64,000 nucleotides of DNA from Acinetobacter sp. TGL-Y2 (lineage in GTDB: Bacteria; Pseudomonadota; Gammaproteobacteria; Pseudomonadales; Moraxellaceae), in assembly GCF_001612555.1 (NCBI RefSeq), contig NZ_CP015110.1, positions 1,240,001 to 1,304,000 of the forward strand. Direction: 5' to 3'. A model generated the notes under the pieces. That model saw only the letters and a list, made by a program, of their open reading frames with translations. It did not search any database and was not told the DNA's origin. Below, piece after piece: positions 37,457 to 45,608 of this stretch. The first letter of the stretch is position 1; every line of letters begins with the position of its first letter. Made by a program: the position numbers and the translations under genes.

Positions 37457-38485
37457 ATGTCGATGCAAAATGATCCTCAAGATACAGATCAGCCTACGAC
37501 CCCAGAAAACAACGAACTGTTAAACCAGTTCTTTAGTTCGCAAGGAATGACCATTCCTGCTGACTTCAAAAGTGGCTTTGTCGCGATTGTTGGACGTCCA
37601 AATGTGGGCAAATCTACCTTGATGAATCACATCTTAGGTCAAAAGCTTTCGATCACTTCACGTAAGCCACAAACCACGCGTCACAAAATTGTGGGTATTG
37701 ATAGCCGTGAAAAATCACAGGCTGTTTTTGTCGATACGCCAGGGATGCACAAGAAAGAAGTTCGGGCGATCAATAAAATGATGAACCGTGCTGCCTCTTC
37801 TGCACTGCGTGATGTGAACTTAGTGTTGTTCGTAATTGATGCCGACAAGTGGACTCAAAACGACGAACTCGTTTTAGAAAAACTGAAAAATGCAGAAATG
37901 CCAGTGATTCTCATCATTAACAAAATTGACACTTTTGAGAATAAAAACAGTACATTGCCATTGATTCTTGAGCGTGAAAAGTTGATGAACTTTGCTGAAA
38001 TCGTTCCTGTGTCTGCGCTTCGTGGTGCTAACCTTGAACATTTGCGTGATACGATTGAAAAGTATTTGCCTTTCCAGCCACCGCTTTATGCAATGGATCA
38101 ATTGACAGATCGTTCTGAGCGTTTCTTGGCAAGTGAAATCATTCGTGAAAAAATCATGCGTCAGTTGGGTGAGGAATTACCCTACGATTTGACCGTGCAA
38201 ATTGAGTCTTTCAAGACTGAAGAGCCGATTTTAAATGAAAAAACAGGTCGTATGAAGCCTGCTTGTACCTATATTGATGCCACTATCTATGTTGATCGTT
38301 CTAGTCAAAAAGCCATTGTGATTGGGGATAAAGGTACAAAATTGAAGAAAATTGGGATGGACGCCCGTGCCGATATGGAAAAAATGTTTGAAGAGAAAAT
38401 CATGCTGACACTTTGGGTTAAAGTGAAAGGGGGTTGGTCTGATGACGAACGAGCACTGAAAAGTCTCGGCTATAGCGATATCTAA
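37457..38485 (+). CDS. era: GTPase Era
   Basis: 342 residues: an N-terminal extension of about 35 polar residues, then G1 GRPNVGKSTLMN (~47), KPQTTRHKIVGI, G3 DTPGMHKKE (~94), G4 NKID (~154), and a C-terminal KH domain ending ERALKSLGYSD. Era binds 16S rRNA and acts in 30S assembly. Begins 6 bp after rnc, so co-transcribed and coupled. Confidence 0.97.
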   Translation: MSMQNDPQDTDQPTTPENNELLNQFFSSQGMTIPADFKSGFVAIVGRPNVGKSTLMNHILGQKLSITSRKPQTTRHKIVGIDSREKSQAVFVDTPGMHKKEVRAINKMMNRAASSALRDVNLVLFVIDADKWTQNDELVLEKLKNAEMPVILIINKIDTFENKNSTLPLILEREKLMNFAEIVPVSALRGANLEHLRDTIEKYLPFQPPLYAMDQLTDRSERFLASEIIREKIMRQLGEELPYDLTVQIESFKTEEPILNEKTGRMKPACTYIDATIYVDRSSQKAIVIGDKGTKLKKIGMDARADMEKMFEEKIMLTLWVKVKGGWSDDERALKSLGYSDI

Positions 38486-38512
38486 TCGTTTAATTTGACA
38501 GGGAAAACTGTA

Positions 38513-38704
38513 ATGATGAAAGTGTTGGTAGTAATCACTTGTATGATTTTTTTACAAGGCTGTATACATAAACTTGTTACGGTTCCTGTCAAAGTGGCCT
38601 ATAAAACCACCAAAGGCGTGGTCAAAGGCACTGCAGCAGTGGTCGGTGCGGTCATTCCTGATGGGGATGATGAAGATGAATCTGATCAAAAGAAGAAAGA
38701 TTAA
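38513..38704 (+). CDS. small lipoprotein
   Basis: A 63-residue predicted lipoprotein: MMKVLVVITCMIFLQGC has a type II signal peptide with lipobox LQGC, then a basic Val/Lys-rich helix and a very acidic Lys-tailed C-terminus (DGDDEDESDQKKKD). The ATG at 38513 (AGGGAAA upstream) is preferred over an upstream TTG at 38495. Lies between era and recO in the operon. Similar small lipoproteins are conserved in Acinetobacter; no known function. Confidence 0.8.
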   Translation: MMKVLVVITCMIFLQGCIHKLVTVPVKVAYKTTKGVVKGTAAVVGAVIPDGDDEDESDQKKKD

Positions 38705-38733
38705 GATGATGAAGCAAGTTTAGCGCTGATCCC

Positions 38734-39453
38734 ATGCGTAATGAAATCTTGCATGGTTATTTAATCCATCATCGGAAGTACCGTGAACGCAGTCATATCG
38801 TTCATTTATTTACCGAAGAGTACGGGCGCGTGGATGGTATTTTAAGACAAATGCCGCCGCCCCAGTATCAGCCGATTACTTTGCAAGCCACAGGTAAATC
38901 TGAACTTAAAAATCTCACCAAATTAGAAATATTGAATCATCCCATTTTTTTCTATGGGGATGCTTTTTTTTCGGGCTTTTATTTAAATGAAGTCATTTTG
39001 CGTTTATGTCCGCTTGAAGAAGCGATGCCTGAAACCTTTAAGCAATATCATATTACACTCACCCATTTGCAAACGCTTGCGCAGCAAGACTCATCCGATA
39101 CCTTTTTAAAACAAATTTTACGTCAATTCGAGCATGTGCTGATGCAAGAATTGGGCTATGCCATCGACTTTAATAATGACTCCCATCAGAATGAAATTCT
39201 GCCCCACCAAAAGTATCAGTTTCAGTTAAATGATGGCTTTATACCTGTGGCACATAGCGCTAATTCAACGCTGACCGGTGAGCAAATTCACAGCATGATG
39301 GGCTATGAAAAAGATACAGATTTTAATGCTAAACAGTTACAATTGTTGAATAAACTTTACCGTCAGATGATTACATCTTTATTGGGTGATCGCCCTTTAA
39401 AAAGTCGTCAACTGTGGATTCAAAGCGCTCAATCTCAAATCAAATCGAATTAG
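38734..39453 (+). CDS. recO: DNA repair protein RecO
   Basis: 239 residues. An N-terminal OB fold starts LHGYLIHHRKYRERSHIVHLFTEEYGRVDGI and a helical C-terminal domain follows. RecO anneals SSB-coated single strands and loads RecA in the RecFOR pathway. The position after era and before pdxJ is the standard one. Confidence 0.94.
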   Translation: MRNEILHGYLIHHRKYRERSHIVHLFTEEYGRVDGILRQMPPPQYQPITLQATGKSELKNLTKLEILNHPIFFYGDAFFSGFYLNEVILRLCPLEEAMPETFKQYHITLTHLQTLAQQDSSDTFLKQILRQFEHVLMQELGYAIDFNNDSHQNEILPHQKYQFQLNDGFIPVAHSANSTLTGEQIHSMMGYEKDTDFNAKQLQLLNKLYRQMITSLLGDRPLKSRQLWIQSAQSQIKSN

Positions 39454-39462
39454 GAAAATGTT

Positions 39463-40197
39463 ATGGCTGTATTACTTGGTGTAAACATTGATCATGTTGC
39501 GACCTTAAGACAAGCCCGTGGAACGACTTATCCTGATCCTGTTAAAGCTGCACTTATTTGTGAGCAAGCAGGGGCGGAAGGGATTACCTTACATTTGCGT
39601 GAAGATCGTCGTCATATTCAAGACGATGATGTACGTCGTATGCGCCCTGTTTTAAAAACGCGCATGAATCTTGAGATTGCAGTCACCGATGAAATGGTTG
39701 AATTCGCCAAAGAAATCAACCCTCATCATGTTTGTTTCGTACCTGAAAAACGTCAAGAAGTGACCACTGAAGGTGGTTTAGATGTAGTCGCACATTTTGA
39801 AAATGTTAAAAAAGCCACTCAAGCTCTAACTGCCATTGGCTGTGATGTATCGCTATTTATTGATGCTGATTTTGCACAAATTGATGCAGCAGTAGCATGT
39901 GGCGCGCCGACCATTGAGATTCATACAGGTGCCTATGCAGATGCCCAAATTGAAGCTGCACAGCAAGCTGAGTTGGCGCGCATTGTGGCAGGTGCAGCCT
40001 ACGCCGCATCAAAAGGCTTAGTGGTCAATGCAGGGCATGGGTTGAACCTAGATAATGTCGCGCCCATTGCAGCCATTGCTGAAATTCATGAATTGAATAT
40101 TGGCCATTCAATTATTGCAGACAGTGTTTTTGTGGGTTTAGAACAAGCTGTAAAAGATATGAAAGCAGCCATTCAAGCTATGCGTGAAACGAACTAA
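39463..40197 (+). CDS. pdxJ: pyridoxine 5'-phosphate synthase
   Basis: 244 residues. [24 protein letters not shown] at the N-terminus and [17 protein letters not shown] near 44 carry catalytic His/Arg residues; [15 protein letters not shown] segment [13 protein letters not shown] near 187. It condenses 3-amino-2-oxopropyl phosphate with deoxyxylulose 5-phosphate in vitamin B6 synthesis. Follows recO by 9 bp. Confidence 0.97.
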   Translation: MAVLLGVNIDHVATLRQARGTTYPDPVKAALICEQAGAEGITLHLREDRRHIQDDDVRRMRPVLKTRMNLEIAVTDEMVEFAKEINPHHVCFVPEKRQEVTTEGGLDVVAHFENVKKATQALTAIGCDVSLFIDADFAQIDAAVACGAPTIEIHTGAYADAQIEAAQQAELARIVAGAAYAASKGLVVNAGHGLNLDNVAPIAAIAEIHELNIGHSIIADSVFVGLEQAVKDMKAAIQAMRETN

Positions 40198-40201
40198 AAT
40201 C

Positions 40202-40858
40202 ATGCAAAATACCACCAAATACGATGAACTCATTCAGCCTGTGATTGCATTTTTAGGCTGTGAAACACCGAAAGCATGGTTAGATGCAGCAAAAGATAAT
40301 CTTGATATCTTAATGCAAGATCATGCCAATTGTGAGAAGAAAGCGGCCAGTACAGCCATGAATCTGATGTTTCGTTATAACTTCTATACTGACCTGCAAG
40401 TGAAACTTGCCCAGTTGGTACGTGAAGAAATGCTGCATTATGAGCAAGTGCTTGAACTGATGGTTAAGCGTGGGCAAGAATGGCAGTCGATTAGTGCGGG
40501 ACGTTATGCGGGCGGTTTACGTAAGGAAGTCCGCACCTATGAGCCTGAAGCCTTGATTGATATTATGGTGATTGGGGCATTTGTAGAAGCACGCTCTTGT
40601 GAACGTTTCTATGCGCTTGCACCGATTGTGGATGAAGAGCTTGGGCGGTATTACCGTTACTTGCTTAAGTCTGAATCTCGCCATTTTGAAGACTATTTGT
40701 CATTGGCTTTGGATGTTGCACAAAGCTCGACACTGAAAAATCCAAAAGAAGATATTCAAGCCCGGATTGCACATTTTCGCGAAGTGGAAAAAAAATTGAT
40801 ATTGGCACCCGATGAGCTGTTTCGCTTCCATAGCGGTGTACCATTACAGGCAGCTTAA
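40202..40858 (+). CDS. miaE: tRNA 2-methylthio-N6-isopentenyladenosine hydroxylase
   Basis: A 218-residue ferritin-like di-iron enzyme that hydroxylates ms2i6A37 in tRNA. Metal ligands are visible in NCEKKAAS (~40), VREEMLHYEQVL (~70), EARSCERFY and SESRHFEDYLS. The ATG at 40202, 4 bp after the pdxJ stop, is preferred to an overlapping GTG at 40184. Last gene of the lepA block, closed by a strong terminator. Confidence 0.93.
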   Translation: MQNTTKYDELIQPVIAFLGCETPKAWLDAAKDNLDILMQDHANCEKKAASTAMNLMFRYNFYTDLQVKLAQLVREEMLHYEQVLELMVKRGQEWQSISAGRYAGGLRKEVRTYEPEALIDIMVIGAFVEARSCERFYALAPIVDEELGRYYRYLLKSESRHFEDYLSLALDVAQSSTLKNPKEDIQARIAHFREVEKKLILAPDELFRFHSGVPLQAA

Positions 40859-40860
40859 TC

Positions 40861-40890
40861 AAAATTCCCTCTACGGAGGGAATTTTTTTA
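40861..40890 (+). terminator. terminator of the lepA-miaE block
   Basis: AAAATTCCCTC - TACG - GAGGGAATTTT, followed by TTT, directly after the miaE stop. Confidence 0.93.
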
Positions 40891-40916
40891 AATGGTTTTT
40901 TTAATATATTACAATA

Positions 40917-40935
40917 ACAAATAAGAATCATTTAC
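40917..40935. promoter_or_regulatory. weak Fur-box-like sequence
   Basis: ACAAATAAGAATCATTTAC agrees with the 19-bp Fur consensus at about 12 positions, best in the AATCATT half. It lies about 60 bp upstream of a DUF4198 protein gene. Suggestive only. Confidence 0.25.
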
Positions 40936-40992
40936 ATAATGTTGGGTTATTTCTACACTATCTGGTTATGCTTGATTAATCAAATGGATAGA

Positions 40993-41826
40993 ATGAATAC
41001 TTTTAAAACCCTTCTTTTTTGTACGGCAGCCGCATTATGCACGACCATTTCCCATGCACATTATCCCTATGTGGCACCTTTAAGTTTTCAAACCTTCAAT
41101 AATCACACGGCAATTGTTGCAGGCTTTTATGACAATCCATTTGCACCAGAAGTGGCGATAAAAAATTTTGATTTTCATTTTCATACGCCTAATGGTGAAA
41201 AGATTTATATCAAAGATCAAGCCTGGTTAAAAACCCAAACTTTGAGTGCGTATAGTCTTGAAAATAAGATGGATGGTACTTATCGTATTCGCGGTGAAAA
41301 ACAAGGCAGTACAGCCAAATTTGCATTGGACACAGGGAAGTGGAAAGCACTGGTCAATGCTAAACCGAAAGAAGCTCAAAGCTCAAATGCCAATGTCCTT
41401 TATGCATCTCAGCTGAAAAAAAATACCCAAGTCAAAAGCGTTGAAACTTTAGAAATTATTGAAAGCTTTTTATCGCGTCGCCAAACCTCCGACCATGTGA
41501 TTAAGCACATTCATGGCGGTTTCGATATGCAGTTTTTGACTCACCCCAATGCGATTAAGGTCAATCAGCCTGTGTCATTCAAGGTTCTGGATGATCAACA
41601 CGGCGTGGCAAATCTTAAAGTTGAGCTGTTAGCACAGACTTACGATTTTAGCCGTAAGGAAAAAGTCTATAAAATCCTCACTACAGCTGTAGATGGAACA
41701 CTGAATTTTAGGATACTAGATAAGGGTCAGTATTTGCTGAAACTGGATTATCAGCAGCCATTTGAGTTTAAAACAGATAATTTAAAACGTTATAAATATA
41801 CTTTGGCATTCAATGTAGTTGATTGA
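40993..41826 (+). CDS. exported DUF4198 domain protein
   Basis: 277 residues from the ATG at 40993. Signal peptide MNTFKTLLFCTAAALCTTISHA is followed by His-containing N-terminal HYPYVAPLSFQTF; later FHFHTPNGEK and an HIHGGFDMQFLTHPNAIKVNQPVSF segment precede an Ig-like C-terminal domain. DUF4198 proteins are periplasmic and often linked to metal (nickel, cobalt, iron) uptake loci; the several His-rich motifs fit. A start nine bases upstream (40984) is possible; the frame is open back to 40939. Stands alone here. Confidence 0.78.
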   Translation: MNTFKTLLFCTAAALCTTISHAHYPYVAPLSFQTFNNHTAIVAGFYDNPFAPEVAIKNFDFHFHTPNGEKIYIKDQAWLKTQTLSAYSLENKMDGTYRIRGEKQGSTAKFALDTGKWKALVNAKPKEAQSSNANVLYASQLKKNTQVKSVETLEIIESFLSRRQTSDHVIKHIHGGFDMQFLTHPNAIKVNQPVSFKVLDDQHGVANLKVELLAQTYDFSRKEKVYKILTTAVDGTLNFRILDKGQYLLKLDYQQPFEFKTDNLKRYKYTLAFNVVD

Positions 41827-41920
41827 TGTTTTTATTGGTCATTTTATTGTTAAAACGAAGCTTAAGATGAGTGATTCACTTTCACTCATCTTTATATATG
41901 TATAAAAATGATAGAGATAA

Positions 41921-41952
41921 AAAAAGCCCACTGCATAATGAGTGGGCTTTTT
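41921..41952. terminator. terminator of tRNA-Asn (and of the DUF4198 gene)
   Basis: AAAAAGCCCACT - GCATAATG - AGTGGGCTTTTT. It lies directly after the tRNA on the minus strand and works for both directions. Confidence 0.9.
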
Positions 41953-41958
41953 AATATT

Positions 41959-42034
41959 TGGCTCTCCAACCTGGGCTCGAACCAGGGACCTGCGGATTAA
42001 CAGTCCGTCGCTCTACCGACTGAGCTATTGGAGA
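41959..42034 (-). tRNA. tRNA-Asn (anticodon GTT), CCA encoded
   Basis: On the minus strand the acceptor stem TCTCCAA pairs with TTGGAGA; D arm AGCTCAGTCGGTAGAGC, anticodon loop CTGTTAA with GTT, T loop GGTTCGAGCCC, discriminator G and genomically encoded CCA. 76 nt. A terminator follows. Confidence 0.97.
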
Positions 42035-42197
42035 ATCTGAATGCGATTATAAGGAGATTTGAGCAAGGGTCAAGCTTAAATTGTCATGAAGGCGTCACTT
42101 TGAGTTTATATGCTCTTTATTTGCGCGAAATGTCAGAAAATGCGAAAAAAACTTGCAGCAACCGATTCGGCTTGTTAAATTGAATTCATAACAGAAC

Positions 42198-42217
42198 GTT
42201 TAAGCGGTTGCTTAAAC
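42198..42217. promoter_or_regulatory. perfect dyad upstream of a hypothetical gene
   Basis: GTTTAAGC - GGTT - GCTTAAAC, 8-bp perfect arms, 57 bp before the start codon of the 154-residue hypothetical protein gene. No T run follows, so an operator or a leader hairpin is likelier than a terminator. Confidence 0.4.
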
Positions 42218-42273
42218 AGTGTGGATTTAAACCAACTTGCCAGCACTAAAATGGCTAAACTCGGAGACAGCGA

Positions 42274-42738
42274 ATGAATACGCTTAGCATATCCCAAATA
42301 TTTTCTAATCTTTCTTTTTATAAAGAAAACTATCTCGCTATTTTATCTGATCCAAAGCAGTACCAAATCTCTGTGGATGAAGCCTTTATTGAAGTTTGGC
42401 CCTTTAAAAAAGAATCACTGTGTTTGGGCGATTTACTGCAGCTCTGGTTTGCCCAAAAATGGTTGGCGAAAGCACCCATTGACTATCAATTTGAACTTTT
42501 TCTCAATGTAAATGTAGAAGATGACAAGCGTAACCCAGAGAAAGATCTTTATGTGTATGCCATTACCGGTAATATATTGACGGGTAGAAATGAAACATGT
42601 GCATGGTCGATAAAGAACAATCAAACAGAAACTTTGCAGATTGATAATGTGTTGCAAAACTATTGCACTTTCAAGGCTTGTCAGTACCCAACCAAACCAC
42701 ACAAGACACAGCTCAAAGCGATTGGTTCTGCGCATTAA
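42274..42738 (+). CDS. hypothetical protein, 154 aa
   Basis: Not recognised. 154 residues, mixed alpha/beta, no signal peptide or membrane segment, soluble. Features: FIEVWPFKKESLCLGDLLQLWFAQKWLAK near residues 34-62, several aromatic residues, and a Cys-containing C-terminus (YCTFKACQYPTKPHKTQ). GGAGAC precedes the ATG at good spacing. It is alone between tRNA-Asn and a terminator. The well-formed ribosome site and terminator support a real gene. Confidence 0.7.
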   Translation: MNTLSISQIFSNLSFYKENYLAILSDPKQYQISVDEAFIEVWPFKKESLCLGDLLQLWFAQKWLAKAPIDYQFELFLNVNVEDDKRNPEKDLYVYAITGNILTGRNETCAWSIKNNQTETLQIDNVLQNYCTFKACQYPTKPHKTQLKAIGSAH

Positions 42739-42810
42739 TGATTAAAAATGGTCATTAAAGATTAAAGGTCACGAATTGAATCTGCCTTAATCATTTTGAT
42801 ATTCAAATCA

Positions 42811-42838
42811 AAGCACCCCTATAAGGTGCTTCATTTTT
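42811..42838. terminator. bidirectional terminator
   Basis: AAGCACC / GGTGCTT stem with 7-nt loop, followed by CATTTTTTG. It lies between the hypothetical gene and the convergent thioesterase gene. Confidence 0.75.
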
Positions 42839-42857
42839 TGATGGGACTAATCTTTAT

Positions 42858-43292
42858 TTACCCACGAATAATCATGCAAGTCGCGGTGGCGTGTGCATAA
42901 AGTTTGCCTTGTTCATCAATAATTTTACCTTCAGAAATAGCTAAATTTTTACTGGTATTGATCACGGCACCTATCGCTGTGAGGGGCTTATCTTTAGGAA
43001 TAGGGCGACACATTTTAATGTTCAGATCGATGGTGCCGTAGCCAACACCTGCCTCTAATACAGTATGAATTGCGCAGCCTGTCACCGTATCAAGTACGGT
43101 CGCTGCAAAACCCCCATGTACACCGCCTAAAGGATTAAGATGGCGCTGATCCGCTTGAACTTCGAATGTCACTTGACCACTTTCAATTTGAGTCGGTTTC
43201 ATTGGAATAGTTTCGCTAATACTCGCAGGAGGAATATGACCTGCAGCCATTGCTTGGAGAAGTTGTAGTCCTGTCATTTCTTTTGGATTCAT
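42858..43292 (-). CDS. PaaI-family thioesterase
   Basis: A 144-residue hotdog thioesterase: NPLGGVHGGFAATVLDTVTGCAIHTVL near residues 58-84 contains the conserved HGG and Asp/Thr active-site helix. From the ATG at 43292 there is a good AAGGAAA ribosome site; a longer frame to 43349 is not supported. Divergent from an HxlR regulator gene 145 bp away, which may control it. Acyl-CoA substrate unknown. Confidence 0.88.
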   Translation of the reverse strand: MNPKEMTGLQLLQAMAAGHIPPASISETIPMKPTQIESGQVTFEVQADQRHLNPLGGVHGGFAATVLDTVTGCAIHTVLEAGVGYGTIDLNIKMCRPIPKDKPLTAIGAVINTSKNLAISEGKIIDEQGKLYAHATATCMIIRG

Positions 43293-43437
43293 TGTTTTTC
43301 CTTCGAGTTGCATATTGAATACAGCTAGATATCGATTTTTATCTAACAAGTTCTAAATAAGAACTTGTGAATACCATACATAATTGTATAAAGTATCGTC
43401 AATGTCAATTGATCATCACGATGTGGAAGATTAAGTC

Positions 43438-43788
43438 ATGAAATGGATCGAGGCGACCGAACAAAACTGCCCGATTGCGCAAAGTCTTGCGATTTTCGGA
43501 GATCGGTGGACGTTGCTCATTATCAGAAATGCGTTTACAGGCATGCGCAAGTTTGAGCATTTTCAAAAGAGCTTAGGCGTTACACGGCATGTATTGGCTG
43601 AGCGATTATCACGTTTGGTTGAGCAAGGGATATTGGAAAAACAGCCCTATATTGATCGTCAGCAGCGCTTTGAATACGTACTAACTGAAAAAGGACGTGA
43701 ACTGCTGCCTATTTTAATGGCGATGGTGGAGTGGGGAGTGAAATGGACTGAGGCAGATCCACCGAACTTCAATCAATTAATGGGGTAA
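43438..43788 (+). CDS. HxlR-family transcriptional regulator
   Basis: A 116-residue winged-helix regulator: NCPIAQSLAIFGDRWTLLIIRNAFTGMRKFEHFQKSLGVTRHVLAERLSRLVEQGILEK is the full HxlR signature, with the conserved N-terminal Cys that in several members senses thiol-reactive compounds. Divergent from a PaaI-type thioesterase gene. Confidence 0.92.
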   Translation: MKWIEATEQNCPIAQSLAIFGDRWTLLIIRNAFTGMRKFEHFQKSLGVTRHVLAERLSRLVEQGILEKQPYIDRQQRFEYVLTEKGRELLPILMAMVEWGVKWTEADPPNFNQLMG

Positions 43789-43859
43789 ACACTTGGAACA
43801 CTTTAATCAATGAAAATTAAGGATCAATGACAAGTAGCAACTATGAAAAGTACAAAGCA

Positions 43860-43892
43860 AATAAAACCCGCGATAGACGCGGGTTTTATTTT
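43860..43892. terminator. bidirectional terminator
   Basis: AATAAAACCCGCG - ATAGA - CGCGGGTTTTATT. It lies between the HxlR gene and the convergent aminotransferase gene. Confidence 0.93.
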
Positions 43893-43909
43893 ATCCGAAA
43901 AATTTCAGA

Positions 43910-45136
43910 TTATTTTTCAGCAGCAATAGATGCAATCGCAGCATCTACGCCCTCAATTGAATCAGCCGCTTTCTTGATACGTGCTAGTGCATCAACAAGA
44001 ACTTCATCCGCAGTTGCATAAGAGATACGCATGAAACCGCCTAGACCAAATGCATCACCAGGAACAACGGCAACACCAGTTTCTTCCAATAACCATTCAG
44101 AGAATTCTGTGCAAGATTTTAAGCCTTTCGCACGAATCAATGGGCGGATGTTTGCGTATGCATAGAATGCACCATCCGCAGGTAAGCAAGAGATACCATT
44201 GATTTCATTTAAGCCATTCACAACCAAGTCATGACGACGTTTGAATGCTTCAATCATAGGCTCAAGCACATCTTGAGGACCATTCAATGCAGCTTCAGCA
44301 GCAACTTGCGAAATAGACGTTGGGTTTGAAGTCGATTGAGATTGGATTTTTTTCATTGCCCCAATCAGCTTAGCAGGACCCGCTGCATAGCCAATACGCC
44401 AGCCAGTCATCGCATAAGCTTTAGACACACCATTCAGCACGATGGTACGGTCATAAAGGTCAGGTGCTACAGTTGCAATGTTATAAAACTCATCATCCCA
44501 ACGGATTGGTTCGTACATATCGTCAGATGCGATATACACTTCTGGGTATTTACGAAGAACTTCAGCCAAAGCTTCAAGTTCAGCTTTGGTGTAGATCATA
44601 CCTGTAGGGTTAGAAGGGCTGTTGAGTACCACTAAACGTGTTTTGTCAGTAATCGCTGATTCTAATTGAGCAGGTGTGATTTTGAAACGTTGTTCTTCAC
44701 CACACTTTACAATGACAGGCATGCCTTCAGCGATGATCACCATATCTGGATAGCTTACCCAAAAAGGTGCAGGGATGATCACTTCATCACCTTTGTTCAA
44801 TAATGCTAGAGCAAGGTTAAAGAATGATTGTTTACCACCACAAGAAACCAGAATTTGGTTTGCTGCATAGTCAAGGTTATTGTCACGCTTGAACTTAGCA
44901 ATGATTGCTTTTTTAAGACTTGGCGTACCGTCCACAGCTGTATATTTGGTAAAACCATTGTTAATTGCTGCAATTGCTGCATCTTTGATGTGTTGCGGAG
45001 TATCGAAATCCGGTTCACCTGCGCCAAGACCAATAACATTTTTGCCAGCGGCTTTGAGTTCAGCAGCTTTATTGGTAACGGCAAGTGTAGGGGACGGTTT
45101 GATGGCATTGACACGATCAGAGAGACGTACGTCCAC
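43910..45136 (-). CDS. aspC: class I aspartate aminotransferase (subgroup I-gamma type)
   Basis: A 408-residue PLP aminotransferase similar to the Thermus-type aspartate aminotransferase: LSDRVNAIKPSPTLAVTNKA, GLGAGEPDFDTPQHI, NSPSNPTGMIY, PLP Lys in NGVSKAYAMTGWRIGYAAG (~residue 235) and AVVPGDAFG near the end. The start is probably GTG at 45136 (GAAGGA at correct spacing), not the ATG at 45178. It interconverts aspartate/2-oxoglutarate and oxaloacetate/glutamate. Exact specificity (Asp, Ala or aromatic) is not certain. Confidence 0.88.
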   Translation of the reverse strand: MDVRLSDRVNAIKPSPTLAVTNKAAELKAAGKNVIGLGAGEPDFDTPQHIKDAAIAAINNGFTKYTAVDGTPSLKKAIIAKFKRDNNLDYAANQILVSCGGKQSFFNLALALLNKGDEVIIPAPFWVSYPDMVIIAEGMPVIVKCGEEQRFKITPAQLESAITDKTRLVVLNSPSNPTGMIYTKAELEALAEVLRKYPEVYIASDDMYEPIRWDDEFYNIATVAPDLYDRTIVLNGVSKAYAMTGWRIGYAAGPAKLIGAMKKIQSQSTSNPTSISQVAAEAALNGPQDVLEPMIEAFKRRHDLVVNGLNEINGISCLPADGAFYAYANIRPLIRAKGLKSCTEFSEWLLEETGVAVVPGDAFGLGGFMRISYATADEVLVDALARIKKAADSIEGVDAAIASIAAEK

Positions 45137-45353
45137 GGCAGTATTCCTTCTTATGGGGATTAAAAAAATAAAAAGCACACTATCTTAGCTTAAATTGAGC
45201 GACTGCGTCGTTCAATATCTGGACGAATTATCAAAAAATCACGAAAATATTTAAAAAATAGCCCTAAAATAGTGCTGAGTTACAATTTGAATAGGCTCGC
45301 AAAAAAATGATTTTTTTCGTACAATGGCGCTAGATTGAATTGAGTTACTGCTA

Positions 45354-45536
45354 ATGAGCGCGCAAAATCCTCCCAAGAAAAAACCATTGGTCAATTTACC
45401 GTTTCCAATTAAGCAAGTAAATGATGCGAAACCGGCAGATGAAGAGGTGGAAGACTTACGTCCGAGGCCAACACCTTATGCAGACCGTACTTGGATGCCA
45501 CCCCGTGGCACACGTCGTTCATTTGGTAAACGTTAA
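45354..45536 (+). CDS. small Pro/Arg-rich conserved protein, 60 aa
   Basis: A 60-residue soluble, probably disordered protein rich in Pro, Lys and Arg (SAQNPPKKKPLVNLPFPIKQ, then DLRPRPTPYADRTWMPPRGTRR). Divergent from aspC, with its own strong terminator. Function not recognised; the Pro/Arg-rich C-terminus would suit an RNA or protein-surface ligand, but that is a guess. Confidence 0.65.
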   Translation: MSAQNPPKKKPLVNLPFPIKQVNDAKPADEEVEDLRPRPTPYADRTWMPPRGTRRSFGKR

Positions 45537-45556
45537 GCTGTCCTTATGCTTAAGAT

Positions 45557-45590
45557 AAAAAATAGGTGCATGATGCACCTATTTTTTATG
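45557..45590 (+). terminator. terminator of the small Pro/Arg-rich gene
   Basis: AAAAAATAGGTGCA - TGA - TGCACCTATTTTTT, followed immediately by the accessory patch. Confidence 0.92.
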
Positions 45591-45608
45591 GCTTTAAAAT
45601 GAGTTTTT

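Noticed and set aside
44336..45188. Plus-strand ORFs across the aspartate aminotransferase gene
   Set aside because: These are antisense shadows of a well-supported PLP enzyme.
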